A DNA stretch of 64,000 bases from Nocardia brasiliensis (lineage in GTDB: Bacteria > Actinomycetota > Actinomycetes > Mycobacteriales > Mycobacteriaceae), in NCBI RefSeq assembly GCF_011801125.1, contig NZ_CP046171.1:4154001-4218000 (forward strand), in the 5' to 3' direction. Position 1 is the stretch's first letter. Every line of letters begins with the position of its first letter. Positions 9,145 to 17,558 of the stretch are shown here, in pieces. The translations under genes and the position numbers were made by a program. A model generated the notes under the pieces. That model searched no databases. It saw only the letters and a program-made list of their open reading frames with translations, and had not been told where the DNA came from.

Positions 9145-10428
9145 GTGAATCAACTACTGGCCCTGACCATTTTCGTCGGCGCGTTCTGGTGCATCGCCAC
9201 CGAGCGCGCCGACAAAGTCAAGATCGTGCTCGTCGCGGCGGGCCTGATGACCGTGCTCGGCCTGGCGCCGGGCGAGCAGGTGTTCTACTCCGCGCACAAC
9301 GGGATCGACTGGAACGTCATCTTCCTGCTGCTCGGCATGATGATCATCGTCGGCGTCGTCAAACACACCGGCCTGTTCGACTTCCTGGCTATCTGGGCGG
9401 CGAAACGCTCGCGCGGCAACCCGTTCCGGCTCATGGTGATGCTGATGGTGATCACCGCGGTGGCCTCGCCGCTGCTCGACAATGTCACCATCATCATGCT
9501 CGTCGCGCCGGTGACCATCGTCGTCTGCGACCGGTTGCGGCTGCCCGCGCAACCGTTTCTCATCGCCGAGATCCTCGCCGCCAACATCGGCGGCGCGGCG
9601 ACCCTGATCGGCGACCCGCCTAACATCATCATCGGCAGCAGGGCGGGCTTGAGCTTCAACGACTTCCTGGTGCACATGGCGCCCGCCGTCACCGTGATCT
9701 TCGTGCTGTTCGTCTTGTTCACCCGGTGGTTGTTCCGCAAACATCTGCGCCAGGATTCGGCGCACGTCGATGTCGTGATGGCGCTGCACGAGCGGCGCGC
9801 CATCACCGACCCGAAGCTGCTCGCCCGTTCCCTGCTAGTGCTCGCCGCCGTCGTGGTCGGCTTCGGACTGCACTCGGTGTTGCACATCGCGCCCTCGATC
9901 ATCGCGCTGCTCGGCGCCGGTGCGATGGTGTTGATCTCCGATCTCGACGTGGGCGAGATCCTGCGCGAAGTCGAGTGGGGCACACTGGTTTTCTTCATGG
10001 GATTGTTCGTGATGGTCGCCGGTCTCGTGCACACCGGCGTGATCGATCGCATCGGCGCGGCCGCCGTCAGCGCCTTCGGCGACAGCCCGCTGCTTGCCTC
10101 GGCCACACTGGTTTTCGGCTCCGCCGTGGTCGCCGCCTTCATCGACAACATCCCCTACACCACCACGATGGCGCCCGTGGTCGAGGGCTTGGTCACCGAA
10201 ACGCCCAATCCCGTGCACGGACAGGCACTGTGGTGGTCGTTCGCCTTCGGCGCCGACTTCAGCGGCAACGGCACCGCGGTCGCCGCCAGCGCCAATGTCG
10301 TCGCCCTCGACATCGCCCGCCGCGCCGGCCACACCATCACCTTCTGGACCTTCACCAAATACGGCATCCTCGTCACCGCGCTCAGCACCATCCTGGCCTG
10401 GACCTACATCTGGGCGCGCTACTTCTGA
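9145..10428 (+). CDS. ArsB/NhaD-superfamily (SLC13-like) ion transporter
   Basis: About 427 residues with 11-12 hydrophobic helices, of the ion transporter superfamily that includes ArsB, NhaD and the citrate/anion transporters. Diagnostic stretches are the duplicated re-entrant regions: SPLLDNVTIIMLVAPV with NIGGAATLIGDPPNIIIG, and AAFIDNIPYTTTMAPV with FSGNGTAVAASANVVAL. This organisation is that of Na+/H+ antiporter NhaD and P-protein-like transporters; arsenite export is less likely because no ars genes are near. GTG at 9145 follows a GAGG ribosome-binding site; GTG at 9136 is also in frame. It is third in an operon with two small regulatory proteins. Confidence 0.88.
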   Translation: MNQLLALTIFVGAFWCIATERADKVKIVLVAAGLMTVLGLAPGEQVFYSAHNGIDWNVIFLLLGMMIIVGVVKHTGLFDFLAIWAAKRSRGNPFRLMVMLMVITAVASPLLDNVTIIMLVAPVTIVVCDRLRLPAQPFLIAEILAANIGGAATLIGDPPNIIIGSRAGLSFNDFLVHMAPAVTVIFVLFVLFTRWLFRKHLRQDSAHVDVVMALHERRAITDPKLLARSLLVLAAVVVGFGLHSVLHIAPSIIALLGAGAMVLISDLDVGEILREVEWGTLVFFMGLFVMVAGLVHTGVIDRIGAAAVSAFGDSPLLASATLVFGSAVVAAFIDNIPYTTTMAPVVEGLVTETPNPVHGQALWWSFAFGADFSGNGTAVAASANVVALDIARRAGHTITFWTFTKYGILVTALSTILAWTYIWARYF

Positions 10429-11207
10429 ATATCGCTGCGGCCCCGCGTGTTCCACTCAGTACAGATAGACCACGGCATCGTTGCCCCGCGGCAACCGACG
10501 AGTCCGGCCGCCACGGTGCACGTCATGGCACAGGTGCGTCCGGTGACCGCCTGCAGGCGACCACCACGCGCGGCCGAACCGAACTCGTTGATCGGCCGAG
10601 CCAGCGTGGCGTCGTCGGTCCCGCACCGAAGCGGCCGATTCTGGTCGCACCGCACGGCCGTCTCCCGCGTCGGCCTTGTCCAGCCGCGACGGGACCAACG
10701 CCGCACGCGGGCGAGCTCACCGGCGCTGGGACAGCGGTCCCGCGGCCGAGCAGCCCGCGCAATTCGTGATGGCCGAACCGACTTCCGACCCGCCCGTTCC
10801 CCGTCGATCGATCCACCGTGGGCTTACTTCGAATAGGCCACAGGGTCAACGCTTTTCGCGCTCTCCAGCGGAGTTCGCGGTCCGCGTGAGAGCATCGACG
10901 GCCATTGCGCGGCCCGCCGAGGGACGGAATGGACAGTGATACAACGTCATCCGGCCGACCCCGGCGTGGTTATCCATCGAACAGCCGGCATCGTTCCGCC
11001 GGGGGCGCATCGACAGGTCGCCGAACGTTGTACGGGCGCCCGCCTAACAGCGATACAGGCGGATCTTAAATATGTTGCGGTGGTGCTGTTTTCGCGTGTT
11101 TAGGTGCGTCTTACAGTTTGGGCGATCGGCGGATTCTCGCAGTATTGTCGACGGCGTCGAGCCGGGCGCTGGTGCCGGTTCATCGAGAACTCGGAGGTTT
11201 ATAGTCC
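10429..11207. other. Intergenic stretch, no recognisable gene
   Basis: No frame here has a protein I recognise. The open frames on both strands between about 10450 and 10850 are Arg/Pro/Ala-rich and lack ribosome-binding sites, as expected for chance frames in GC-rich DNA. The last 200 bp are less GC-rich (for example around 11055-11100) and should contain the promoter of the protease gene at 11208. Degraded coding sequence cannot be excluded for the first 400 bp. Confidence 0.5.
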
Positions 11208-12440
11208 ATGCCGAATGCGGGCAGTCGTCGTAGTTATCGCGGGAAGCATCGCCTCGCGCAATCATCCGGGAACGGCAGGCCCCGGCTATTCGCGACACTG
11301 CTCGCCGGTGCCCTGCTCACGCCCGCCGGATTGAGCCTGACGGTGGGGACCGCGGCGACCGCGCAGGCCGCGAGTTTCAATTTCCGGGTACCGACCCAGG
11401 GTTATGACAAAGACGGCCGCGCGATCATCCACTACAACAACACGATTCATGATCCCGCGATCGAGACCGCGGTCAAACACCTGAATGCGACGCCCGGCCT
11501 GAATTTCGTGCTGCAACCGGGAACGGGCAAGAACGCGATCAATATCAGCAACGAACACTTCCAGGGTGACGTCGCCGGACTCGGCGGCTGGGACAACGGC
11601 CCGTTCGTCAAACTCGACCCCAAGAACGCCAATTTCGACCCCGACGACCGCACCGAGATCGCCGCGCACGAACTGCTGCACGCCATCGGCCTCGACCACA
11701 ACGACAGCGGTTGCAGCATCATGGCGAGCACGGTCAACCGCTGCGGTGACGGACCGAGCCCGCTCGGCAAGAACGAAGTCAACGAACTCAACCAGATGTA
11801 CAAACGCGGCAAGCCGAGCGCGAATTCACCGTCCGACAGCACCCCGCAGAAAGGCGACCCCGGAGAATCCGGGGACCCGGGAGATTTTGGTGATCGCCCG
11901 ACCCTGCCCAACGCACCGGGTCCGAAACCGCAGCAGCAATCCGGTGACGATCAGCAGTCCACGCCGGGCGACTGGCCCGATTGGTTCGGCGACGACCAGG
12001 GCGGCGACCAGCCGGGCGGCGACGAATCGTTCGGCGATCCCTTCGATATGTTCGGTGATCCCTCCGATATGTTCGGCGATCCCTCCGGCGGCGACCAGAC
12101 CTTCGGTGACGACTACGGCGATCCGTTCTCGAACCCGGACAGCAATTCGTTCGGGGTGGACGATTTCGACGACGGATTCGACTGGCAGGGCGGTGACGAC
12201 GCGAGCCCGTTCGGTGACGGCGACCTTTTCGGCGGCGACTACGGCGACCCGTACGACATCGATACGAACTTCGATTGGTTCGGCGATACCGGCGCGAATC
12301 AGACGTTCGATATCGCCGATATGTTCGGCGGCGACAACGACAACACCTTCGATTGGTACGGCGGCGACGGCGGCGGCTTCGATTGGTTCGGCAACAGCAA
12401 CCAGAACGACTACTTCGGCAACCTGGCCGGTCTGTTCTAG
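11208..12440 (+). CDS. Secreted snapalysin-like (M7) metalloprotease with Asp/Gly/aromatic-rich tail
   Basis: 410 residues. A long basic N-region is followed by a hydrophobic signal ending ATAQAA near residue 55. The catalytic domain (about 56-205) has HELLHAIGLDH at 154-164, giving three zinc-binding His and the catalytic Glu, followed by CSIMAS (Met-turn) and a second Cys a few residues later. The spacing and the final NEVNELNQMYKRG match snapalysin, the small neutral protease of Streptomyces. A Pro/Ser/Gln linker follows. From about residue 255 to the end is a low-complexity tail rich in Asp, Gly, Phe and Trp, with repeated FGDP, DMFGD and FDWFG units. Snapalysins normally lack such a tail. 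ATG follows CGGAGG. Confidence 0.85.
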   Translation: MPNAGSRRSYRGKHRLAQSSGNGRPRLFATLLAGALLTPAGLSLTVGTAATAQAASFNFRVPTQGYDKDGRAIIHYNNTIHDPAIETAVKHLNATPGLNFVLQPGTGKNAINISNEHFQGDVAGLGGWDNGPFVKLDPKNANFDPDDRTEIAAHELLHAIGLDHNDSGCSIMASTVNRCGDGPSPLGKNEVNELNQMYKRGKPSANSPSDSTPQKGDPGESGDPGDFGDRPTLPNAPGPKPQQQSGDDQQSTPGDWPDWFGDDQGGDQPGGDESFGDPFDMFGDPSDMFGDPSGGDQTFGDDYGDPFSNPDSNSFGVDDFDDGFDWQGGDDASPFGDGDLFGGDYGDPYDIDTNFDWFGDTGANQTFDIADMFGGDNDNTFDWYGGDGGGFDWFGNSNQNDYFGNLAGLF

Positions 12441-12543
12441 CCCCCACCCCGGCGTGTGCACACGAGTCACGCAAGTCGATGTTTGACCCTCACGCAACAG
12501 GGAACGCAGTTATACATCACGCCGATTACCGGAGGACAGTCTC

Positions 12544-12681
12544 ATGGCAGTATCGCGCATCGACCGCAAAGAACCGGCCCTCATCGACAATGTGCCCGGA
12601 CTGCTGCTGGCGCTGCTGCTCGTGGCCGTGCTCGCCGCGATCGTGCTGAGTTACACGCTGACCGCGGCGATCCCCGCCTGA
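12544..12681 (+). CDS. Small single-pass membrane protein
   Basis: A 45-residue product: a polar N-terminus (MAVSRIDRKEPALIDNVPG) followed by one strongly hydrophobic helix (about residues 18-40) and a short tail ending AAIPA. A good ribosome-binding site (CGGAGGACA) lies 7 nt before the ATG. It is 103 bp downstream of the secreted protease on the same strand and may be co-transcribed. I do not recognise the family; actinobacteria carry many such predicted membrane peptides. Charge bias places the N-terminus in the cytosol. Confidence 0.6.
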   Translation: MAVSRIDRKEPALIDNVPGLLLALLLVAVLAAIVLSYTLTAAIPA

Positions 12682-12700
12682 CCACGAGCTCGCGCGCCCG

Positions 12701-14290
12701 CTAGGCCGGCTCGGCCGTGGCCAGCTCGACCTCGGGTGTGTCGATAGGGTCGTCGATCCGCACGGGATAGCGGTAGCTGTAGTCCTCTCGATCGAAACGG
12801 GTCGCTTTGCGGTAGGTCTTGAACAACGACCACGGCCGCAGATACGGCGACTTGCCCTGCGAGTTGATGAAGTAGCTGTTGGATCCTTCGCACCGAGTTT
12901 CCAAGTAGTAGGACAGGTTACGGCCGCTGCGCAGCATCTGCCGATGGAAGCGCTCCTGCGCCTGCGGCCGCACCTCCACCGCCACGGCCCCACGCCCGCG
13001 GGTCTCGGCGATGACGGTGGCGATGTGGCGCATCGCGTTCTCCACGAAATAGTGGAACGCGGTGCCCGTCCACGAGTACGGACCGATCATGATGAAGCGG
13101 TTCGGCACGCCATGCACGGAGGTGCTGTAGTACGCCTTGAGCTCCTCGGTGTTGTAGAACACGCCGAGGTCGAAACCGTCGCGGCCGAGCACGGTTCCGG
13201 GCTTGTAGCTTTCCGGATCGGAGAACACCTCGTAGCCGGTGGCGAGCACGAGTGCGTCGATCTCGCGTTCGACACCGCCCGCGTCTCGGATCGCGTGCGG
13301 CGTGATCTCGCCGATGCCCGCGGTGATCAGTTCGACGTTGTCGCGGTTGAGCGTGGGCAGGTAGTCACCACCCGCACCGCCGCGGATGCACACGATGCCG
13401 AACCCGGGCCGTAGCTGCTCGCGGATCCGCTTGTCCTTCACCTTGATTCGCACCCAACCGGCGTAGGCGCTACGCCCGACTGCATCGACGAGCCGGGCCC
13501 CGAGCCGCCACAGCGGCGCGGGCGTGAACACCGCCACCCGCAGCATCGAGTCGACCGCGGCCTGGGCGAGCCCGTTCACGAGCGCCGAACCGCCGGGCAG
13601 CGCGAGCATTCGCTGCATCCACGGCCGCAGCACGAAATCCGGCTTCGGCAGATAGACCTGCGGAGTGCGCTGATAGATGTCGAGTCGCTGCACCTGAGCG
13701 GCCAGCTTGGGCGCGATCTGCATCGTGCTCGCGCCGACACCGATGATGGCGACGCGCTTTCCGGTGAAGTCGTAGTCGTGGTTCCAGCCCGCCGGGTGCA
13801 TGCGCACCCCGGCGTAGGAGCCGAGCCCGGGGATATCGGGGTCGGTCTTCGGGTTGATGTAGGCGCCGACGGCGCTGATCACGAACCGGGCGGTGATCAT
13901 CTCGCCGGTGTCGACGTGCAGCCGCCACAGCGCGTTGTCATCGTCCCATTCCTCGCGAACGATGGTGGTGTGGAACCGCATTCGGCGCGGCAGATCGTAG
14001 TCGGCGGCCACCTCGCGCAGGTACTCGAGTATCTGGTCGCGTTTGGCGAAGAGCCGGTCCCAGTCGGGCTTGCGGGCGAACGAGAACTGGTAGGTGGTGC
14101 TGGGGATGTCGCAGCCCGCGTCGGGATAGCTGTGGCTGTACCAGGTCCCGCCGAGACCGCCGATCCGGTCGACGATCAGGAAATCGTCGATGCCGATCTC
14201 CTGTAGCTTCACCCCGGCGCAGATCCCCCCGATGCCCGCGCCGATCACGACTACTTCGTATTGCGGTGCCAGGGTACCGGTTTCGCTCAT
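12701..14290 (-). CDS. Flavin monooxygenase, Baeyer-Villiger type (first of three)
   Basis: 529 residues. The FAD-binding Rossmann motif GAGIGG is at 17-22, the NADPH-binding motif GVGAST at 184-189, and between them, at 159-169, the Baeyer-Villiger fingerprint YAGVRMHPAGW (FxGxxxHxxxW with Tyr for Phe). The ATGYE motif and C-terminal helical part are complete. It should insert oxygen next to a ketone carbonyl, giving an ester or lactone, using NADPH and O2. It resembles mycobacterial MymA/EthA-class enzymes. It is the last gene of a seven-gene operon and overlaps the SRPBCC gene by 4 nt (ATGA). Confidence 0.9.
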   Translation of the reverse strand: MSETGTLAPQYEVVVIGAGIGGICAGVKLQEIGIDDFLIVDRIGGLGGTWYSHSYPDAGCDIPSTTYQFSFARKPDWDRLFAKRDQILEYLREVAADYDLPRRMRFHTTIVREEWDDDNALWRLHVDTGEMITARFVISAVGAYINPKTDPDIPGLGSYAGVRMHPAGWNHDYDFTGKRVAIIGVGASTMQIAPKLAAQVQRLDIYQRTPQVYLPKPDFVLRPWMQRMLALPGGSALVNGLAQAAVDSMLRVAVFTPAPLWRLGARLVDAVGRSAYAGWVRIKVKDKRIREQLRPGFGIVCIRGGAGGDYLPTLNRDNVELITAGIGEITPHAIRDAGGVEREIDALVLATGYEVFSDPESYKPGTVLGRDGFDLGVFYNTEELKAYYSTSVHGVPNRFIMIGPYSWTGTAFHYFVENAMRHIATVIAETRGRGAVAVEVRPQAQERFHRQMLRSGRNLSYYLETRCEGSNSYFINSQGKSPYLRPWSLFKTYRKATRFDREDYSYRYPVRIDDPIDTPEVELATAEPA

Positions 14291-14919
14291 TTGACGCCCT
14301 CCTCAGCGCGAGGCACGCGCGCTTCGGCGACGGGCCCGCCGTTGGTGTCGATCAGGCCCGGCCGCGGCTGCCCCGTCCGGGCGATCTCCGCGACGCGACG
14401 ACGGAACACCGGCCCCACTCCGGCGAGCCGATAGGCGGCGCGCCACACCGGCGGGAACCAGACCGAGAAGCGCAGCGGCAGGCGCGGAGTCACCGCGACC
14501 GTCCAGACCAGCCGCGTGCGATCGGGCCCGAGCTCGGTGAAGGTCATGTCCTCGGCGTACTGCCGGACCAGCAGGTACTGCATCCAGTTTCCGCTCACCA
14601 CACCGAAGGTGATGCGCTCGTTCGGCTCGTACCGCCAGAACCGTTCGCGCTCCACCCACAGCACGCGCAGCGGTGCGAACACCGATCCCATCTCACGGAT
14701 CACGCCGGCGCCGCGTTCGGGCGAGTCATAGCGCACGCCCGTGCACGGAATCGGCAGCCAGCGCCACGCCTGGTCGTCGTCCAGCGCGGTCCACACCGCC
14801 CACCGTGGCGCGTCCAGGGTCTGTTCGACGGTGAAGACCAGTGCGGCCGTGTCGAACACCGAATCGTCGACCGGCGTCACCGCCGCGTGTTGGGTATGCA
14901 GGAAGGAAGTGATACTCAT
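14287..14919 (-). CDS. SRPBCC (START-like) family protein
   Basis: 210 residues with the polyketide-cyclase/SRPBCC fold pattern: strand VFTVEQTLDAPRWAVWTALDD, then IPCTGVRYDSPERGAGVIREM, then a C-terminal amphipathic helix. Members bind hydrophobic ligands; some are cyclases or steroid carriers. Its place between two Baeyer-Villiger monooxygenase genes suggests it binds the pathway substrate or an intermediate (inference). It is coupled to the downstream monooxygenase (ATGA) and lies 24 bp after the stop of the upstream one. No catalytic residues can be named. Confidence 0.8.
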   Translation of the reverse strand: MSITSFLHTQHAAVTPVDDSVFDTAALVFTVEQTLDAPRWAVWTALDDDQAWRWLPIPCTGVRYDSPERGAGVIREMGSVFAPLRVLWVERERFWRYEPNERITFGVVSGNWMQYLLVRQYAEDMTFTELGPDRTRLVWTVAVTPRLPLRFSVWFPPVWRAAYRLAGVGPVFRRRVAEIARTGQPRPGLIDTNGGPVAEARVPRAEEGVK

Positions 14920-14943
14920 GGTTGGCTCCGATGCTGGATGTGG

Positions 14944-16530
14944 TCAGTGCGCGGCGACGGCCCGGCGGGCCGGATCGTCGCCGACCGGCCGTAGCGTGGT
15001 GTACCGGTAGTGGTCGAGCGGGAAATGCCGGTTGCTCCAATACATTCCGAGCTGTGTGCTCGCCCGGAAGGCTGGCCCGTCACCCTGGTAGTTGATGTAG
15101 TACGTGCGCGATTGTGCGCAACCCTGCTTGAAGAGGTAGGTGTTCTTGTTGCGGGCGTACATGCGGGCGAAGTACTCCTCGTGCGGCTCCCTGCGGATCT
15201 CGGCCCGGGTGGCGCCGCGGCGCAAGGCCTCGGCGATCACCCTGCTGCTGTGTGCGGCGGTGGCCTCGATGAGCGGGATCACTGACCCTGGCGCGTAGCC
15301 GTAGGGCCCGAAGATGTGGAACATGTTGGGGAAGCCGGGCACCGAAACGCCCTCGTAGGCCTGATACTTGTTGGTGTCCCAGTACTCCCCCAGTTCGACT
15401 CCCCCGCAGCCGAATACGGGGTAGGGCGGGGTGGCGCCCTTGTCCATCACCTGGAATCCGGTCGCGGTCACCACCATGTCGAACTCACGGTGCACGCCGT
15501 CGACGGTGACGATGCCGCCCGCGGTGCCGCGTTCGATCGCGGTCGTGACCAGCTCGACGTTGGGCCGGGTATAGGTCTTGAAATAGTTGTTGGAGATCGA
15601 TGGGCGTTTGCAGCCCAGGCGGTAGGTCGGGGTGAGCGCACGGCGCAGCCCGCGATCGCGCACCTGGGTGAACAGGTAGGCCTTCAGCGCCGCCTCCCCG
15701 ATGCCGAGCGCACCCGAGGTCAGACGCGGATAGTCCGAGAGCGCGAAGCCGATCCCGAGGAACGCGTTGACGACCACATTGCCGATCAGTCGCACGGCCT
15801 GCTGCGCCGGCGGGAAGTCGAGCACCCGATGCCCGAGCCCGCCCAACGCGAAGTCGGGCTTGGGCGCCACCCAGATGGCAGTGCGCTGAAAGACCGTTAG
15901 TTGCTCGACGGCCGCGGCCAGGCGCGGAATCACCTGCAGCGCGGTCGCTCCGGTGCCGATCACCGCGACCCGTTTGCCGCTGTAGTCGTAGGAGTGGTCC
16001 CAGCGCGCGGTGTGCATGAGGGTGCCCTCGTACCGGTCGAGCCCCGGAATGTCCGGCGGCTTCGGCTGTTCCAGGACGCCGACGGCGCTCACCAGGAACC
16101 GGGCGGTGATCTCGTCCCCGTCGGTGCTCAGCACCCGCCAGTGATCGGCGGCCTCGTCGAACCGTGCGTGCACCGCCCCGCACCCGAGGCGCAGCTTGTC
16201 CCGCAGGCCCTGCTTGTCCACCACTTCCTCGGCGTAACGCTGGATCTCCGCGCCCGGTGCGAAGAACCGGGACCAGCGCGACCGCTGCTGGAACGAGAAG
16301 TTGTAGATCGGCGACGGAACATCCACGGCCACACCGGGATAGGTGTTGGCGTTCCAGGTGCCGCCGACCCGCGGCCACTTGTCGATGATCACGAAGTTGT
16401 CGACGCCCGCGCGCCGCAGCGCGGCACCGGCGCCGATGCCGCCGAAGCCCGCACCGATGACGAGCACGTCGAACTCTGGTGTGCTGGTGGTGTTCATGGG
16501 AAACCTGTCCGTGGTCGTGCGGCGGTTCAC
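14944..16530 (-). CDS. Flavin monooxygenase, Baeyer-Villiger type (second of three)
   Basis: 528 residues from the GTG that overlaps the hydrolase stop (GTGA). It has GAGFGG (26-31), the fingerprint YEGTLMHTARW (167-177) with the conserved His and Trp, and GTGATA (192-197). The GTW and TYPG motifs of the FAD domain are present, and the C-terminus is full length. An ATG 33 nt further in (16497) would remove eleven residues that lie before the conserved region and is an alternative start. It belongs to the same family as its two neighbours but is clearly diverged, so the three are not a recent duplication. NADPH- and O2-dependent oxidation of a ketone is the expected reaction. Confidence 0.88.
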   Translation of the reverse strand: MNRRTTTDRFPMNTTSTPEFDVLVIGAGFGGIGAGAALRRAGVDNFVIIDKWPRVGGTWNANTYPGVAVDVPSPIYNFSFQQRSRWSRFFAPGAEIQRYAEEVVDKQGLRDKLRLGCGAVHARFDEAADHWRVLSTDGDEITARFLVSAVGVLEQPKPPDIPGLDRYEGTLMHTARWDHSYDYSGKRVAVIGTGATALQVIPRLAAAVEQLTVFQRTAIWVAPKPDFALGGLGHRVLDFPPAQQAVRLIGNVVVNAFLGIGFALSDYPRLTSGALGIGEAALKAYLFTQVRDRGLRRALTPTYRLGCKRPSISNNYFKTYTRPNVELVTTAIERGTAGGIVTVDGVHREFDMVVTATGFQVMDKGATPPYPVFGCGGVELGEYWDTNKYQAYEGVSVPGFPNMFHIFGPYGYAPGSVIPLIEATAAHSSRVIAEALRRGATRAEIRREPHEEYFARMYARNKNTYLFKQGCAQSRTYYINYQGDGPAFRASTQLGMYWSNRHFPLDHYRYTTLRPVGDDPARRAVAAH

Positions 16531-17558
16531 GCCGCGGTGGTCTGGTCGGTGGCGCGGCCGCCCGCAGCGTCGTCGAGCGCGCGCCGCAGGAAGGCGCCGA
16601 GCGCGGCGATCGCGGCGCGCGCGTCGGGCAGCAGGTCGGCGCCCGCATGGAAGACGTGAATCGCGTTGTCCCAGATCTGCAATGTGTGCGGCACCCCGGC
16701 CGCGGCGCAGCGACGGGCCAGTGCCTCGGCGTCGGGCAGCAGTACTTCTCGATCACTCACCTGGATCAGGGTCGGTGGCATCCCGGTGAAGTCGTGGTTG
16801 ACCGGCGACCAGCTCGGATCGAGCACGCCGTCGCGGGCGAAGCCGACCAGCGCGGGCACCGCCAGCGAGCGCGCCGACAGCACCGCGTCGCGGCGATCGT
16901 TCGGATGCCCCCGTCGGCTCTCCGGGTCGAGGTCGGCGAACGGCGCGATCGCCGCGATGGCCGCAGGAAGCGGCAACGCCCGCGTTCGCGCGGCCAGGGC
17001 GGCGGCGAAGGTCAATCCCCCGCCCGCCGAATCACCGGCGAAGACCACGCGTTGCGGGGCGAAGCCGCGGTCGAGCAGGTAGCGGTACGCGGTGACCGCG
17101 TCGTCGACGGTGTCGGTGAGATGGCCCTTGGGCAGCTGCCGATAGTCCACGTTCAGCAGCGCGGCACCGGTGGCCCGTGCAATGCGCGCGGCCAGCCGCC
17201 GGTGGCTGTGCAACCCGCCTGCCAGGAAGCCGCCGCCGTGGAAGTAGAGGATCACCGCCGCCCGTGCGGTGTCCTCCGGCCCGGGATCGGCGCGGTGCCA
17301 GAGCCATTCGGCACGGAAACCGGGGAACAGGACCGCCCGGCGCCTGGTACCGCGCGGCGCTCGCAGCGGAATCGCAAGCAGATCAGCGAGATTGGCGATC
17401 CGGAAGGCCGCGGCGCCGCGCAGCGGGGCATGCTCGGCCAGCACACTCAGCCCGTCCAGCGCGGGACGCACGGTGACCCGCAGCAGCGCGTGCGCGACCC
17501 GCAGCCGCAGTCCGGCCCGGCCGGCGAACTCGACGTGCACCGCCACACCCCCGGTCAT
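16527..17558 (-). CDS. Alpha/beta hydrolase, hormone-sensitive-lipase (LipR-like) family
   Basis: 343 residues. The oxyanion-hole motif HGGG is at 107-110 and the nucleophile elbow GDSAGG at 175-180 (Ser177); the catalytic Asp is probably in VSDREVLLPD and the His in NAIHVFH near residue 300. These define the HSL family of esterases. Both ends overlap monooxygenase genes by 4 nt. In Mycobacterium tuberculosis the mymA monooxygenase gene is likewise beside lipR (same hydrolase family) and an SDR gene, so this set looks like an expanded version of that module (inference from gene types and order). Cleaving the ester or lactone made by the monooxygenases is the likely job. Confidence 0.9.
   Translation of the reverse strand: MTGGVAVHVEFAGRAGLRLRVAHALLRVTVRPALDGLSVLAEHAPLRGAAAFRIANLADLLAIPLRAPRGTRRRAVLFPGFRAEWLWHRADPGPEDTARAAVILYFHGGGFLAGGLHSHRRLAARIARATGAALLNVDYRQLPKGHLTDTVDDAVTAYRYLLDRGFAPQRVVFAGDSAGGGLTFAAALAARTRALPLPAAIAAIAPFADLDPESRRGHPNDRRDAVLSARSLAVPALVGFARDGVLDPSWSPVNHDFTGMPPTLIQVSDREVLLPDAEALARRCAAAGVPHTLQIWDNAIHVFHAGADLLPDARAAIAALGAFLRRALDDAAGGRATDQTTAA

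Noticed and set aside
9145..10428. Calling the permease an arsenite pump
   Set aside because: ArsB and NhaD share the fold; no arsR, arsC or other arsenic genes are adjacent and the context favours ion homeostasis.
10447..10836. Possible 129-codon gene downstream of the transporter
   Set aside because: No ribosome-binding site, Arg/Pro-rich composition and no recognisable motif.
12034..12090. Repeated GATATGTTCGG segments considered as a DNA-level repeat element
   Set aside because: They encode the repetitive protease tail; the repetition is explained by the protein sequence.
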